A stretch of DNA of 9,800 nucleotides from Erysipelotrichaceae bacterium (GTDB taxonomy: Bacteria > Bacillota_I > Bacilli_A > Erysipelotrichales > Erysipelotrichaceae), in the NCBI GenBank assembly GCA_900770275.1, contig CAAGJS010000020.1, positions 1-9,800 on the forward strand. Reading direction: 5' to 3'. A program made the translations under genes and the position numbers. Of the stretch, positions 1 to 5,881 are shown piece by piece. The notes under the pieces are model-generated. The model was not told the origin of the DNA and did no database searches. It worked only from the letters and a program-made list of their open reading frames with translations. Numbering within the stretch: position 1 is the stretch's first letter; each line of letters starts with the position of its first letter.

Positions 1-510
1 ATCGTGATGATGGTGATCCTGATGGTCAATGGTAATCTTGGCGTTGGCGTCGCTGTAGCCGGAAGCTTCTCGCTGGTACGCTTCCGCTCCCAGCCAGGCA
101 AGGCCAGTGACATTGCCGTGATCTTTCTTGCGATGGGTGCAGGACTTGCCTGTGGAACGGGGTACATTACCTTTGCGATGGTGATGACGCTGCTTTGTAT
201 CGGGGCCGCTGTCCTTCTGGCAAGACTTCCGCTGTTTTCCTCCCCGTCTTCGCAGCGTTATCTGATGGTTCAGGTTCCGGAAGATCTTAGCTACGCAGAT
301 GCCTTCGATGATCTTTTTGCAAAGTACACATCCAAAGCAGAGCTCATGGAAGTCCGTACAACGCATATGGGCATGCTCAATGAACTGCAGTATCGCATCG
401 ATCTCAAGGATCCGGAAAAGGAACAGGCGCTGATCAATGAACTGCGCACACGCAATGGCAACCTGACGATCCGCTGCACCATTCAGGCGCCGATCCTTGC
501 ACAGCTGTAA
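1..510 (+). CDS. DUF4956 family membrane protein, 3' part only
   Basis: The frame is open from the first base and ends in TAA at 508-510, so only the C-terminal 169 residues are seen; the true start lies left of the window (the GTG at 4 has no ribosome binding site visible). The visible part opens with a hydrophobic glycine-rich segment leading into a SLVRFRS motif (about residues 24-30), then a second long hydrophobic region with a GAGLACGTGY stretch, a short SSPSS linker, and a soluble acidic/basic C-terminal domain of about 85 residues. The SLVRFR motif followed by the glycine-rich membrane segment is what I recognise as DUF4956. Function is not established; from memory the family often sits beside VTC-type polyphosphate polymerase-domain genes, so the gene to the left may be one (inference). 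A strong terminator follows directly, so this is the last gene of its operon. Confidence 0.8.
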   Translation: MVMMVILMVNGNLGVGVAVAGSFSLVRFRSQPGKASDIAVIFLAMGAGLACGTGYITFAMVMTLLCIGAAVLLARLPLFSSPSSQRYLMVQVPEDLSYADAFDDLFAKYTSKAELMEVRTTHMGMLNELQYRIDLKDPEKEQALINELRTRNGNLTIRCTIQAPILAQL

Positions 511-516
511 CTGACT

Positions 517-565
517 AAGCTGGGCCAGCCAGACGACACAGATTGTCTGGCTATCCCGGCTTTTT
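517..565 (+). terminator. Intrinsic terminator after the DUF4956 gene
   Basis: A long composite hairpin begins 6 bases after the stop codon. The outer stem pairs AAGCTGGG (517-524) with CCCGGCTT (555-562, one G-U wobble). A symmetric 2x2 internal loop (CC/AT) follows, then a perfect 8-bp inner stem AGCCAGAC (527-534) with GTCTGGCT (545-552) around a 10-base loop. The run TTTTT at 561-565 follows. This separates the upstream gene from the reductase gene. Confidence 0.88.
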
Positions 566-595
566 CTATGGTGGAAAAAGGTTGTTGTTTCGCGG

Positions 596-601
596 TATGC
601 T
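596..601 (+). promoter_or_regulatory. Possible -10 box for the reductase gene
   Basis: TATGCT matches the -10 consensus at 4 of 6 positions, including A2 and T6. I see no good -35 box 16-18 bases upstream. If it is used, transcription would begin about 7 bases later, essentially at the ATG (608), giving a leaderless or near-leaderless message. This fits the absence of a Shine-Dalgarno site. Weak evidence. Confidence 0.3.
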
Positions 602-607
602 GGAACC

Positions 608-1378
608 ATGAAAATAGCACTTGTGACTGGAGCGTCCAGCGGCCTTGGGCGCGAATTTGTTCATCAGCTGGCCGCAAAGAATGATGTTGATGAGTTCTGG
701 ATCATTGCCCGCCGTCAGGCGCAGCTGGAGCAGCTTGCCTCGGAAATATCGATTCCATGCCGCGTAATTCCGCTGGATCTCTGTGATCCGGCTGCCTTTA
801 ATACTTTGGAGGAGCTTCTGAAGAAAGAAAATCCTGAGATTCATTGGCTCATCGGATCGGCTGGCCGTGGCATTATCGGACAGATCTCCTCCATGGACCG
901 CCATCAGGTAGATTCGATGATCGAGCTCAATGTACGTGCACTGGCGGATGTGACGGCAGTCGCATTACCGTACTGTACCAAAGGTACCGGCATCATTGAA
1001 ATTGGATCAATTGCCGGATTTCAGCCGATGCCGAACTTCGGCATCTATGGAGCAACGAAGGCATTTGTAGAAAGCTACACGAAGGCGCTGCACCATGATC
1101 TTCTCTTTTCCGGCATCCGCGTCACCTGCGCCTGCCCATACTGGGTCAAGGATACGGGTTTCATTCCCCTTGCCAAAAAAGAAGAAACAAACATCCGCTA
1201 TGTGCATCCGTTTCTGGCGTCGCATTCTTCTTCGGTTGTGCGTCTTTCGCTTTGGGCAAATAAATGGAACTTCTGGGTTGCGACGCCCGGCATCATTACG
1301 ACGCTGCAGCGCTTCTTGGCCTGGATCGTTCCGGACTGGATCGTCGTTCCCTTCATGGAACTGGTGAGCCGCCTGTAA
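608..1378 (+). CDS. SDR-family NAD(P)-dependent oxidoreductase
   Basis: A classical short-chain dehydrogenase/reductase of 256 residues, the usual family length. The N-terminal Rossmann motif TGASSGLG is at residues 7-14. R35/R36 after the second strand suggest NADP(H) rather than NAD(H). The catalytic tetrad is intact: N108 (LNVRAL), S134 (IGSIAG), Y147 and K151 (YGATK), with the normal S-to-Y spacing of 13. Two usual motifs are altered: NNAG reads GSAG (83-86), and the PG turn after strand 6 reads PYW (177-179). The last ~25 residues are hydrophobic/aromatic and may contact a membrane or form an oligomer interface. The substrate cannot be told from sequence. The ATG at 608 is chosen because the Rossmann fold begins at once, but no Shine-Dalgarno site precedes it. 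A terminator lies upstream and glf follows after 35 bases, so the pair may be co-transcribed without a shared pathway being implied. Confidence 0.9.
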   Translation: MKIALVTGASSGLGREFVHQLAAKNDVDEFWIIARRQAQLEQLASEISIPCRVIPLDLCDPAAFNTLEELLKKENPEIHWLIGSAGRGIIGQISSMDRHQVDSMIELNVRALADVTAVALPYCTKGTGIIEIGSIAGFQPMPNFGIYGATKAFVESYTKALHHDLLFSGIRVTCACPYWVKDTGFIPLAKKEETNIRYVHPFLASHSSSVVRLSLWANKWNFWVATPGIITTLQRFLAWIVPDWIVVPFMELVSRL

Positions 1379-1385
1379 GGGTGAC

Positions 1386-1394
1386 TGCTATAAT
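1386..1394 (+). promoter_or_regulatory. Possible extended -10 promoter for glf
   Basis: TGCTATAAT is a perfect extended -10 element (TGn plus the TATAAT consensus) between the reductase stop codon and glf. No clear -35 box is seen 17 bases upstream (around GAGCCG), as is allowed for extended -10 promoters. The predicted start, about 1401, falls right at the Shine-Dalgarno site, leaving a leader of only ~13 bases. It may supplement read-through from the reductase gene. Confidence 0.4.
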
Positions 1395-1401
1395 TTCAGC
1401 T

Positions 1402-1407
1402 GGAGGA
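1402..1407 (+). promoter_or_regulatory. Ribosome binding site that fixes the glf start
   Basis: GGAGGA lies 6 bases before the ATG at 1414. The same frame is open further upstream (possible starts from 1264), but those lie inside the reductase gene and have no ribosome binding site; the FAD-binding motif begins right after 1414. Confidence 0.85.
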
Positions 1408-1413
1408 ATCAGA

Positions 1414-2529
1414 ATGTACGATTATCTCATTGTCGGTGCCGGATTGTATGGTGCCGTATTTGCCCACGAAGCTAAGAAGCGGGGTAAGAAGGTTCTTGTC
1501 ATCGAGAAGCGGGACCATATCGCCGGTAACGTCTATACGGAAGATGTGGAAGGGATTCATGTTCACCGCTATGGTGCCCATATTTTCCATACCAACAATA
1601 CGGAAGTCTGGAACTACGTCAATCAGTTTGCGACCTTCAACCGCTATACCAATTCACCGGTCGCCAATTATCATGGCGAACTGTACTCGCTGCCTTTCAA
1701 CATGTACACCTTCAACAGGATGTGGGGTGTCGTGACACCAAAGGAAGCGGAAGAAAAGATCCGTGAACAGCGGTTGGCGGCAGGAATAACGGAGCCGAAG
1801 AATCTCGAGGAACAGGCGATCAGCCTCGTCGGCAGCGACATCTATGAAAAGCTGATCAAGGGCTACACGGAAAAGCAGTGGGGAAGACCATGTGACCAGC
1901 TGCCGGCCTTTATCATCAAGCGTCTGCCGGTGCGTCTTACCTTTGATAACAACTACTTCAACGCACTCTATCAGGGTATTCCGATCGGCGGCTATACGAA
2001 GCTGGTGGAACATCTGCTGGAAGGAATTGAAGTTAAGACGGGAGTCGATTATCTTGCGGATCGCGACCACTGGGATGGAATCGCTGAGAAGATCATTTAC
2101 ACCGGACCAATCGACGCCTACTTTGACTTTTCTTTGGGACCTCTGCAGTATCGGTCCGTACGCTTTGAGACGGAAGTTCTCGATATCCCGAACTATCAGG
2201 GCAATGCCGTTATCAACTATACGGATGCTGAAACACCGTTTACGCGGATCATCGAACATAAGTGGTTCCAGTTCGGAAAGGATGATGAGGGAAACGATCT
2301 TCCCAAAACCGTCATCAGCCGCGAATACAGCTCCGAGTGGAAGCCGGGCGATGAGCCGTATTATCCGGTCAACGATGCGCGCAACAGTGAACTGTACGCA
2401 AAGTACAAAGAACTTGCGGACCAAAAGGAAAATGTCCTCTTTGGGGGCCGGCTTGGGGCCTATAAGTACTACGATATGGATGCGGTCATCGCTGAAGCGC
2501 TGAAGGCGGCGCAGAAGGAACTTGGCTGA
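1414..2529 (+). CDS. glf: UDP-galactopyranose mutase
   Basis: A cytoplasmic flavoenzyme that interconverts UDP-galactopyranose and UDP-galactofuranose using reduced FAD, supplying galactofuranose for surface glycans. The predicted protein has 371 residues, close to the bacterial norm (about 365-390). Visible features: the N-terminal dinucleotide-binding motif VGAGLYGAVFA (residues 7-17) with E31 at the end of the second strand, HIAGN in place of the common HIGGN, the YGAHIFHT motif (about residues 54-61), the TEKQWG motif in the middle, LPVRLTFDNNYFNALYQGIP, and a C-terminal FGGRLGAYKYYDMD motif. These are characteristic of UGM and give high confidence. No galactofuranosyltransferase or other glycan gene is next to it, so the pathway partners must be elsewhere. 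The gene is followed by its own terminator, which separates it from the sugar operon. Confidence 0.96.
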   Translation: MYDYLIVGAGLYGAVFAHEAKKRGKKVLVIEKRDHIAGNVYTEDVEGIHVHRYGAHIFHTNNTEVWNYVNQFATFNRYTNSPVANYHGELYSLPFNMYTFNRMWGVVTPKEAEEKIREQRLAAGITEPKNLEEQAISLVGSDIYEKLIKGYTEKQWGRPCDQLPAFIIKRLPVRLTFDNNYFNALYQGIPIGGYTKLVEHLLEGIEVKTGVDYLADRDHWDGIAEKIIYTGPIDAYFDFSLGPLQYRSVRFETEVLDIPNYQGNAVINYTDAETPFTRIIEHKWFQFGKDDEGNDLPKTVISREYSSEWKPGDEPYYPVNDARNSELYAKYKELADQKENVLFGGRLGAYKYYDMDAVIAEALKAAQKELG

Positions 2530-2563
2530 GCTGTTATTAGTGCAAAAATTACATGGCAGCAGA

Positions 2564-2597
2564 AGAAGGCAGAGCGAAAGGGCTTTGTCTTCTTTTT
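2564..2597 (+). terminator. Intrinsic terminator after glf
   Basis: A 12-bp stem pairs AGAAGGCAGAGC (2564-2575) with GCTTTGTCTTCT (2582-2593). It has two G-U wobbles, a 6-base loop GAAAGG, and a run of T through 2597. It lies 34 bases after the glf stop codon. Confidence 0.9.
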
Positions 2598-2633
2598 GTA
2601 TTGACTGAAAAAACAAGGGGTAAAAATCAACAA

Positions 2634-2648
2634 TTGAATCCGATTCAA
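2634..2648 (+). promoter_or_regulatory. Perfect 15-bp dyad upstream of the operon promoter, possible protein-binding site
   Basis: TTGAATC, a central C, then GATTCAA form a perfect inverted repeat with 7-bp arms, ending 18 bases before the -35 box. It does not resemble the CG-centred LacI/CcpA sites downstream (odd-length dyad, different core), so it may bind another regulator. No T-run follows it and its arms are AT-rich, so it is not a terminator. The function is unknown. Confidence 0.45.
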
Positions 2649-2695
2649 AAAAATCAAAAAAAGCACTTGCAAAATGGTAAGCGGTTTCATATATT
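2647..2695 (+). promoter_or_regulatory. Main promoter of the sugar-uptake operon with A-tract UP-like element
   Basis: The -35 box TTGCAA (2667-2672) and the -10 box TATATT (2690-2695) are separated by exactly 17 bases. Two runs of seven A (2647-2653 and 2656-2662), 9 bases apart, sit just upstream at about -55 to -40, where the alpha subunit of RNA polymerase contacts UP elements. The predicted start is about 2702. The weak -35 fits a promoter controlled by additional sites. Confidence 0.75.
2675..2690 (+). promoter_or_regulatory. cre-like (CcpA) site within the promoter spacer
   Basis: Against the usual cre consensus WTGNAARCGNWWWCAW, the 16 bases starting at T2675 match at 15 positions (the only miss is G for T at the second). 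The central CG is at 2682-2683. Lying between the -35 and -10 boxes, a bound CcpA would block RNA polymerase, which is classic catabolite repression. The local LacI-family protein could also use it, since the families share CG-centred sites. Confidence 0.65.
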
Positions 2696-2701
2696 GTTTG
2701 T

Positions 2702-2725
2702 GTAAACGTTTCCGGTAACGTTTCC
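2702..2725 (+). promoter_or_regulatory. Two abutting 12-bp LacI-family operator repeats
   Basis: GTAAACGTTTCC (2702-2713) is followed with no gap by GGTAACGTTTCC (2714-2725); the two agree at 10 of 12 positions. Each is a near-palindrome centred on CG (5 of 6 arm pairs match), the form bound by LacI/GalR-type repressors. They cover the predicted start site and the first ~24 transcribed bases, a repressing position. The likely binder is the LacI-family protein encoded at 5882-6898 in the same operon. Confidence 0.7.
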
Positions 2726-2744
2726 ATCCGGAGGGAAACACCGG
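2712..2744 (+). ncRNA. Possible 5'-leader RNA hairpin
   Basis: In the transcript, CCGGT (2712-2716) can pair with ACCGG (2740-2744) and GTTTCC (2720-2725) with GGAAAC (2734-2739). The result is an 11-bp stem with a 3-base bulge (AAC) and an 8-base loop. No T-run follows, so it is not a terminator. It would sit within about 10 bases of the 5' end and could stabilise the mRNA. It may only be a by-product of operator symmetry. Confidence 0.4.
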
Positions 2745-2765
2745 GAACATTCACTTGAAATCATT

Positions 2766-2771
2766 GGGAGG
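2766..2771 (+). promoter_or_regulatory. Ribosome binding site that fixes the binding-protein start
   Basis: GGGAGG ends 4 bases before the ATG at 2776. The frame is open further upstream with a TTG at 2755, but that would put seven extra residues before the lipoprotein signal and has no ribosome binding site, so 2776 is the start. Confidence 0.85.
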
Positions 2772-2775
2772 AAAT

Positions 2776-4098
2776 ATGAACAGCAAAAAGTTTTTAGCAC
2801 TTGCGATGTCTGCAGCGATGCTGGCAGGCTGCGGTTCTTCCGCATCCAGCTCGGCAGCTGAATCTACTTCTGCGGCAGCTGGTACGGCAGCAGCAGCGTC
2901 CGGAACGGGCCGTGTCTACTATCTGAACTTCAAGCCTGAAGCAGATGAGTACTGGCAGGAACTGGCAAAGGAATATACTTCTGAGACAGGTGTTCCGGTA
3001 ACGGTTCTGACCGCAGCTTCTGGTGAATATGAGTCCACTTTGAAGTCTGAAATGGCCAAGAGCGAAGCTCCGACAATGTTCCAGGTCAATGGTCCGGTCG
3101 GCCTGGCTTCCTGGAAGGACTACTGCTACGATCTGTCCGGCTCCAAGCTGGAAGGCGAGCTGACCAACAGTGCTTACGAACTTAAGGATGGTGACAAGGT
3201 TGCCGGCATTGCTTATGTTACTGAGGCGTATGGTCTGATTACCAACAAGGCTCTGCTTGAAAAGGCTGGCTACACGGTTGATGACATCAAGAGCTTCGAC
3301 GATCTGAAGAAGGTTGCTGAAGACATTACAGCCCGCAAGGATGAGCTTGGCTTCTCCGCCTTCACTTCTGCAGGCATGGACAGCTCCTCTGACTGGCGGT
3401 TCAAGACGCATCTGGCAAACCTGCCGATCTACTATGAATATAAGGATGCCGGCGTCGACAATCTCGATGAACTGCAGGGAACCTATCTCGACAACTATCG
3501 TGCTATCTGGGATCTCTACATCAACAACTCCACGATCGATCCTTCGCAGCTGTCCACCGCTACCGGTGATCAGGCTGAATCCGAATTCGTCAACCAGGAA
3601 GCAGTCTTCTTCCAGAACGGTACCTGGGAATATGATGCTGTAAAGGCAATCGGCGATGACAACCTCGCTTATCTGCCGATCTACTTCGGTGTCGATGATG
3701 CGAATGAAGGTCTCTGCATGGGTACTGAGAACTACTGGTGCGTTAACGGCCAGGCTTCGCCGGAAGATATTCAGGCAACACTTGACTTCATGTACTGGTG
3801 CGTAACGTCGGATGCTGGTGTTAATGCAATGACATCGGGCGACAAGATGGGCTTCAACATTCCGTTCAAGTCCAACCCTGAATCCACGAACGTTCTGTTC
3901 AATCTCGCAAATGCCAACACCGGTACACCGGTTTCCTGGAACTTCACCACGATGCCTTCCGAAGAGTGGAAGAACACGCTGGGCCAGGCTCTGACAGTCT
4001 ATGCAGCTGATCAGACGGATGCTAACTGGGAACAGGTTCGTTCCGCATTTGTAGACAACTGGGCAACTGAAAAGCAGCTCGCTGCCTCCAACGGCTGA
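2776..4098 (+). CDS. Lipoprotein sugar-binding protein of an ABC importer
   Basis: An extracellular solute-binding protein (family 1/MalE-like fold), 440 residues, the usual length. It starts with a lipoprotein signal: MNSKK, a hydrophobic stretch, then the lipobox LAGC with the lipidated cysteine at residue 19. A Ser/Ala-rich tether of about 25 residues follows before the fold begins (VYYLNFKPEADEYW). It should be anchored outside the membrane and deliver an oligosaccharide to the permeases encoded next. Aromatic residues such as the NGTWEYD and ENYWCVNG segments are of the kind that stack on sugars. MalQ and the LacI regulator in the same operon point to maltodextrin or a related alpha-glucoside, but the substrate is inferred from context. 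It is the first gene of the operon, right after the promoter and operators, and a stem-loop follows that may keep its expression above that of the permeases. Confidence 0.93.
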   Translation: MNSKKFLALAMSAAMLAGCGSSASSSAAESTSAAAGTAAAASGTGRVYYLNFKPEADEYWQELAKEYTSETGVPVTVLTAASGEYESTLKSEMAKSEAPTMFQVNGPVGLASWKDYCYDLSGSKLEGELTNSAYELKDGDKVAGIAYVTEAYGLITNKALLEKAGYTVDDIKSFDDLKKVAEDITARKDELGFSAFTSAGMDSSSDWRFKTHLANLPIYYEYKDAGVDNLDELQGTYLDNYRAIWDLYINNSTIDPSQLSTATGDQAESEFVNQEAVFFQNGTWEYDAVKAIGDDNLAYLPIYFGVDDANEGLCMGTENYWCVNGQASPEDIQATLDFMYWCVTSDAGVNAMTSGDKMGFNIPFKSNPESTNVLFNLANANTGTPVSWNFTTMPSEEWKNTLGQALTVYAADQTDANWEQVRSAFVDNWATEKQLAASNG

Positions 4099-4118
4099 TC
4101 CTCAGCACTGAATCAACT

Positions 4119-4162
4119 ACAGGCATGGCTGCCGGCAGATCAGTCGGCGCCGTGCCTGTTTT
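4119..4162 (+). terminator. Stem-loop between binding-protein and permease genes, probable attenuating terminator
   Basis: ACAGGCATGGC (4119-4129) pairs with GCCGTGCCTGT (4149-4159) with one G-U wobble. After a bulged T, GCCG (4131-4134) pairs with CGGC (4145-4148) around a 10-base loop. Only four T (4159-4162) follow, so termination is probably partial. Placed between gene 1 and gene 2, it fits the common arrangement that gives excess binding protein, by partial termination or by protecting the upstream mRNA from 3' decay. Confidence 0.7.
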
Positions 4163-4182
4163 CTAACCAAGGAAGGGGACCT

Positions 4183-5025
4183 ATGCAGAAAAACATCAAG
4201 AAATACTGGCCGATTTTCACTCTTCCGACGATGATTGCCTTCGCCATCGGCTTCATCGTCCCGTTCATTCTCGGCATCTATCTTTCGTTCACGAAATTTA
4301 CGACTGTCAAGGACGCAAAATGGGTCGGCCTTCAGAATTACATCACTGCGTTCAAAGATACAACCTTTGTTCATTCGTTCTGGTTCACCGCTGCCTTCGC
4401 ACTGGTGACACTGGTACTGATCAATGTCATTGCCTTCGCACTTGCCATGGCTTTGACAAAGTCACGTAAGGGAACCAATGTATTCCGTACCATCTTCTTC
4501 ATGCCGAACCTGATCGGCGGCATCGTTCTTGGCTATATCTGGCAGCTGATCTTCTCGGGCATTCTGGTGCACTTCAATACGGCACTCAACCTCAATGCCA
4601 AGCTTGGCTTCTGGGGCCTGGTCATTCTCGTCTGCTGGCAGCAGATTGGATATATGATGATCATCTATATCGCCGGCCTGCAGTCGATTCCGGAAGATGT
4701 CATGGAGGCCGCTGAAATCGACGGCGCATCCAGATCGCAGCGCCTGTTCAAGGTAACGATTCCGATGATGATGCCGAGCATCACCATCTGCACATTCCTT
4801 ACGATTACCAACGGCTTCAAGCTCTTCGATCAGAACCTCGCATTAACGGGCGGCGCACCGATGAAGCAGACCGAAATGCTGGCTCTCAACATCTACAACA
4901 CATTCTATGGACGTGTCGGCTTCGAGGGTGTTGGACAGGCGAAGGCCGTTGTCTTCTTCATCCTTGTCGTACTCATTGCGGCACTGCAGCAGAAGCTGAC
5001 GAAGGAAAAGGAGGTCCAGCAGTAA
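4183..5025 (+). CDS. MalF-type sugar ABC transporter permease
   Basis: An inner-membrane permease of the carbohydrate uptake-1 family, 280 residues, the usual length for this Gram-positive type without the long periplasmic loop of enteric MalF. About six hydrophobic segments are visible, beginning at residues 10-35. The cytoplasmic EAA loop that docks on the ATPase is clear: E175-A176-A177 with G181, followed by LFKVTIPMMMPS, giving the EAA-x3-G-x9-I-x-x-x-P pattern. The ATG at 4183 is preceded by purine-rich AAGGAAGGGG (4169-4178). It pairs with the second permease, whose start is one base past this stop; the ribosome binding site for that gene lies in this gene's 3' end, suggesting translational coupling. 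Confidence 0.94.
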   Translation: MQKNIKKYWPIFTLPTMIAFAIGFIVPFILGIYLSFTKFTTVKDAKWVGLQNYITAFKDTTFVHSFWFTAAFALVTLVLINVIAFALAMALTKSRKGTNVFRTIFFMPNLIGGIVLGYIWQLIFSGILVHFNTALNLNAKLGFWGLVILVCWQQIGYMMIIYIAGLQSIPEDVMEAAEIDGASRSQRLFKVTIPMMMPSITICTFLTITNGFKLFDQNLALTGGAPMKQTEMLALNIYNTFYGRVGFEGVGQAKAVVFFILVVLIAALQQKLTKEKEVQQ

Positions 5026-5026
5026 T

Positions 5027-5860
5027 ATGAATGAAAATAAAGGGAAATGGTATGGAACCGCTTTCCTGACGTTCCTTGCCGCATTCTGGATCTTCCCGAT
5101 TCTCTGTGTCCTGTGGAATTCATTCAAAGTAAAGACGGCCATCAACCTGCAGCCGTTCCAGCTGCCGAATTCTGATACCTTCATCAGCTGGGAAAACTAC
5201 GGTCAGGCCATCAACAAGTACGGCCTGCTGAGTTCTGTCGGCTGGACCGTGTTTATTACGGTTTTCTCGGTTGCGGCGATTCTGATCTGCTGCTCGATGA
5301 CGGGCTGGTTCATTACCCGCGTTCAGAACAAGTGGACGAAGCTCATCTATACGCTGTGCATCTTCTCGATGGTTGTACCGTTCCAGATGGTCATGTTCAC
5401 GCTGTCACTGGTTGCCAACCGTCTCGGTCTGACGACGCCATGGGGCATCATCATCATCTACCTTGGCTTTGGCGCCGGTCTTGCGGTATTCATGTTTACG
5501 GGATTTGTCCGTTCCATTCCGATCGAGATTGAAGAGGCTGCGATGATTGACGGCTGCACGCCGCTGCAGACATTCTTCAAGATCGTTCTTCCGATCATGA
5601 AGCCGACTTACATTTCCGTCGGTATTCTTGAGACGATGTGGATCTGGAACGACTTCCTGCTGCCGTATCTGGTACTGGACCTTAAGAAATACAAGACGAT
5701 TTCGATTATCATTCAGTACATGAAGGGATCTTACGGATCCGTCGATATGGGTGCCATCATGGCGGCACTGATTCTCGCCGTCATTCCGGTCATCATTTTC
5801 TATCTGAGCTGCCAGAAATATATTATTAAGGGTGTTGCGGCTGGCGCCGTCAAGGGCTGA
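5027..5860 (+). CDS. MalG-type sugar ABC transporter permease
   Basis: The second membrane subunit of the importer, 277 residues, the usual MalG/MsmG length. It starts with a short charged cytoplasmic tail and a hydrophobic segment (WYGTAFLTFLAAFWIFPILC), continues with several membrane spans, and carries the EAA loop at E170-A171-A172 with G176, followed by FFKIVLPIMKP. The typical C-terminal WNDFLLPYLVL segment follows the loop. The start codon lies one base after the upstream stop. AAGGAGGT at 5008-5015, within the end of the preceding gene, gives an 11-base spacing, rather long but clear. The regulator gene follows after 21 bases with no terminator, so transcription probably runs on. Confidence 0.94.
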   Translation: MNENKGKWYGTAFLTFLAAFWIFPILCVLWNSFKVKTAINLQPFQLPNSDTFISWENYGQAINKYGLLSSVGWTVFITVFSVAAILICCSMTGWFITRVQNKWTKLIYTLCIFSMVVPFQMVMFTLSLVANRLGLTTPWGIIIIYLGFGAGLAVFMFTGFVRSIPIEIEEAAMIDGCTPLQTFFKIVLPIMKPTYISVGILETMWIWNDFLLPYLVLDLKKYKTISIIIQYMKGSYGSVDMGAIMAALILAVIPVIIFYLSCQKYIIKGVAAGAVKG

Positions 5861-5881
5861 ACCTGAACAGAAGGACCGTAC

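Noticed and set aside
1264..1413. N-terminal extension of glf by 50 codons
   Set aside because: It overlaps the reductase gene, has no ribosome binding site, and the FAD-binding motif starts directly after the ATG at 1414.
2601..2627. Second promoter candidate, TTGACT followed by TAAAAAT
   Set aside because: The spacing is only 14 bases and the -10 box is poor. It lies directly after the glf terminator, while a properly spaced promoter is present at 2667-2695.
1654..2754. Minus-strand open frame opposite glf that runs through the glf terminator and the operon promoter
   Set aside because: It crosses a clear terminator and the operator region, and its translation has no recognisable features.
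2755..2775. TTG start seven codons upstream for the binding protein
   Set aside because: The Shine-Dalgarno site GGGAGG lies inside this stretch, and the lipoprotein signal begins properly at 2776.
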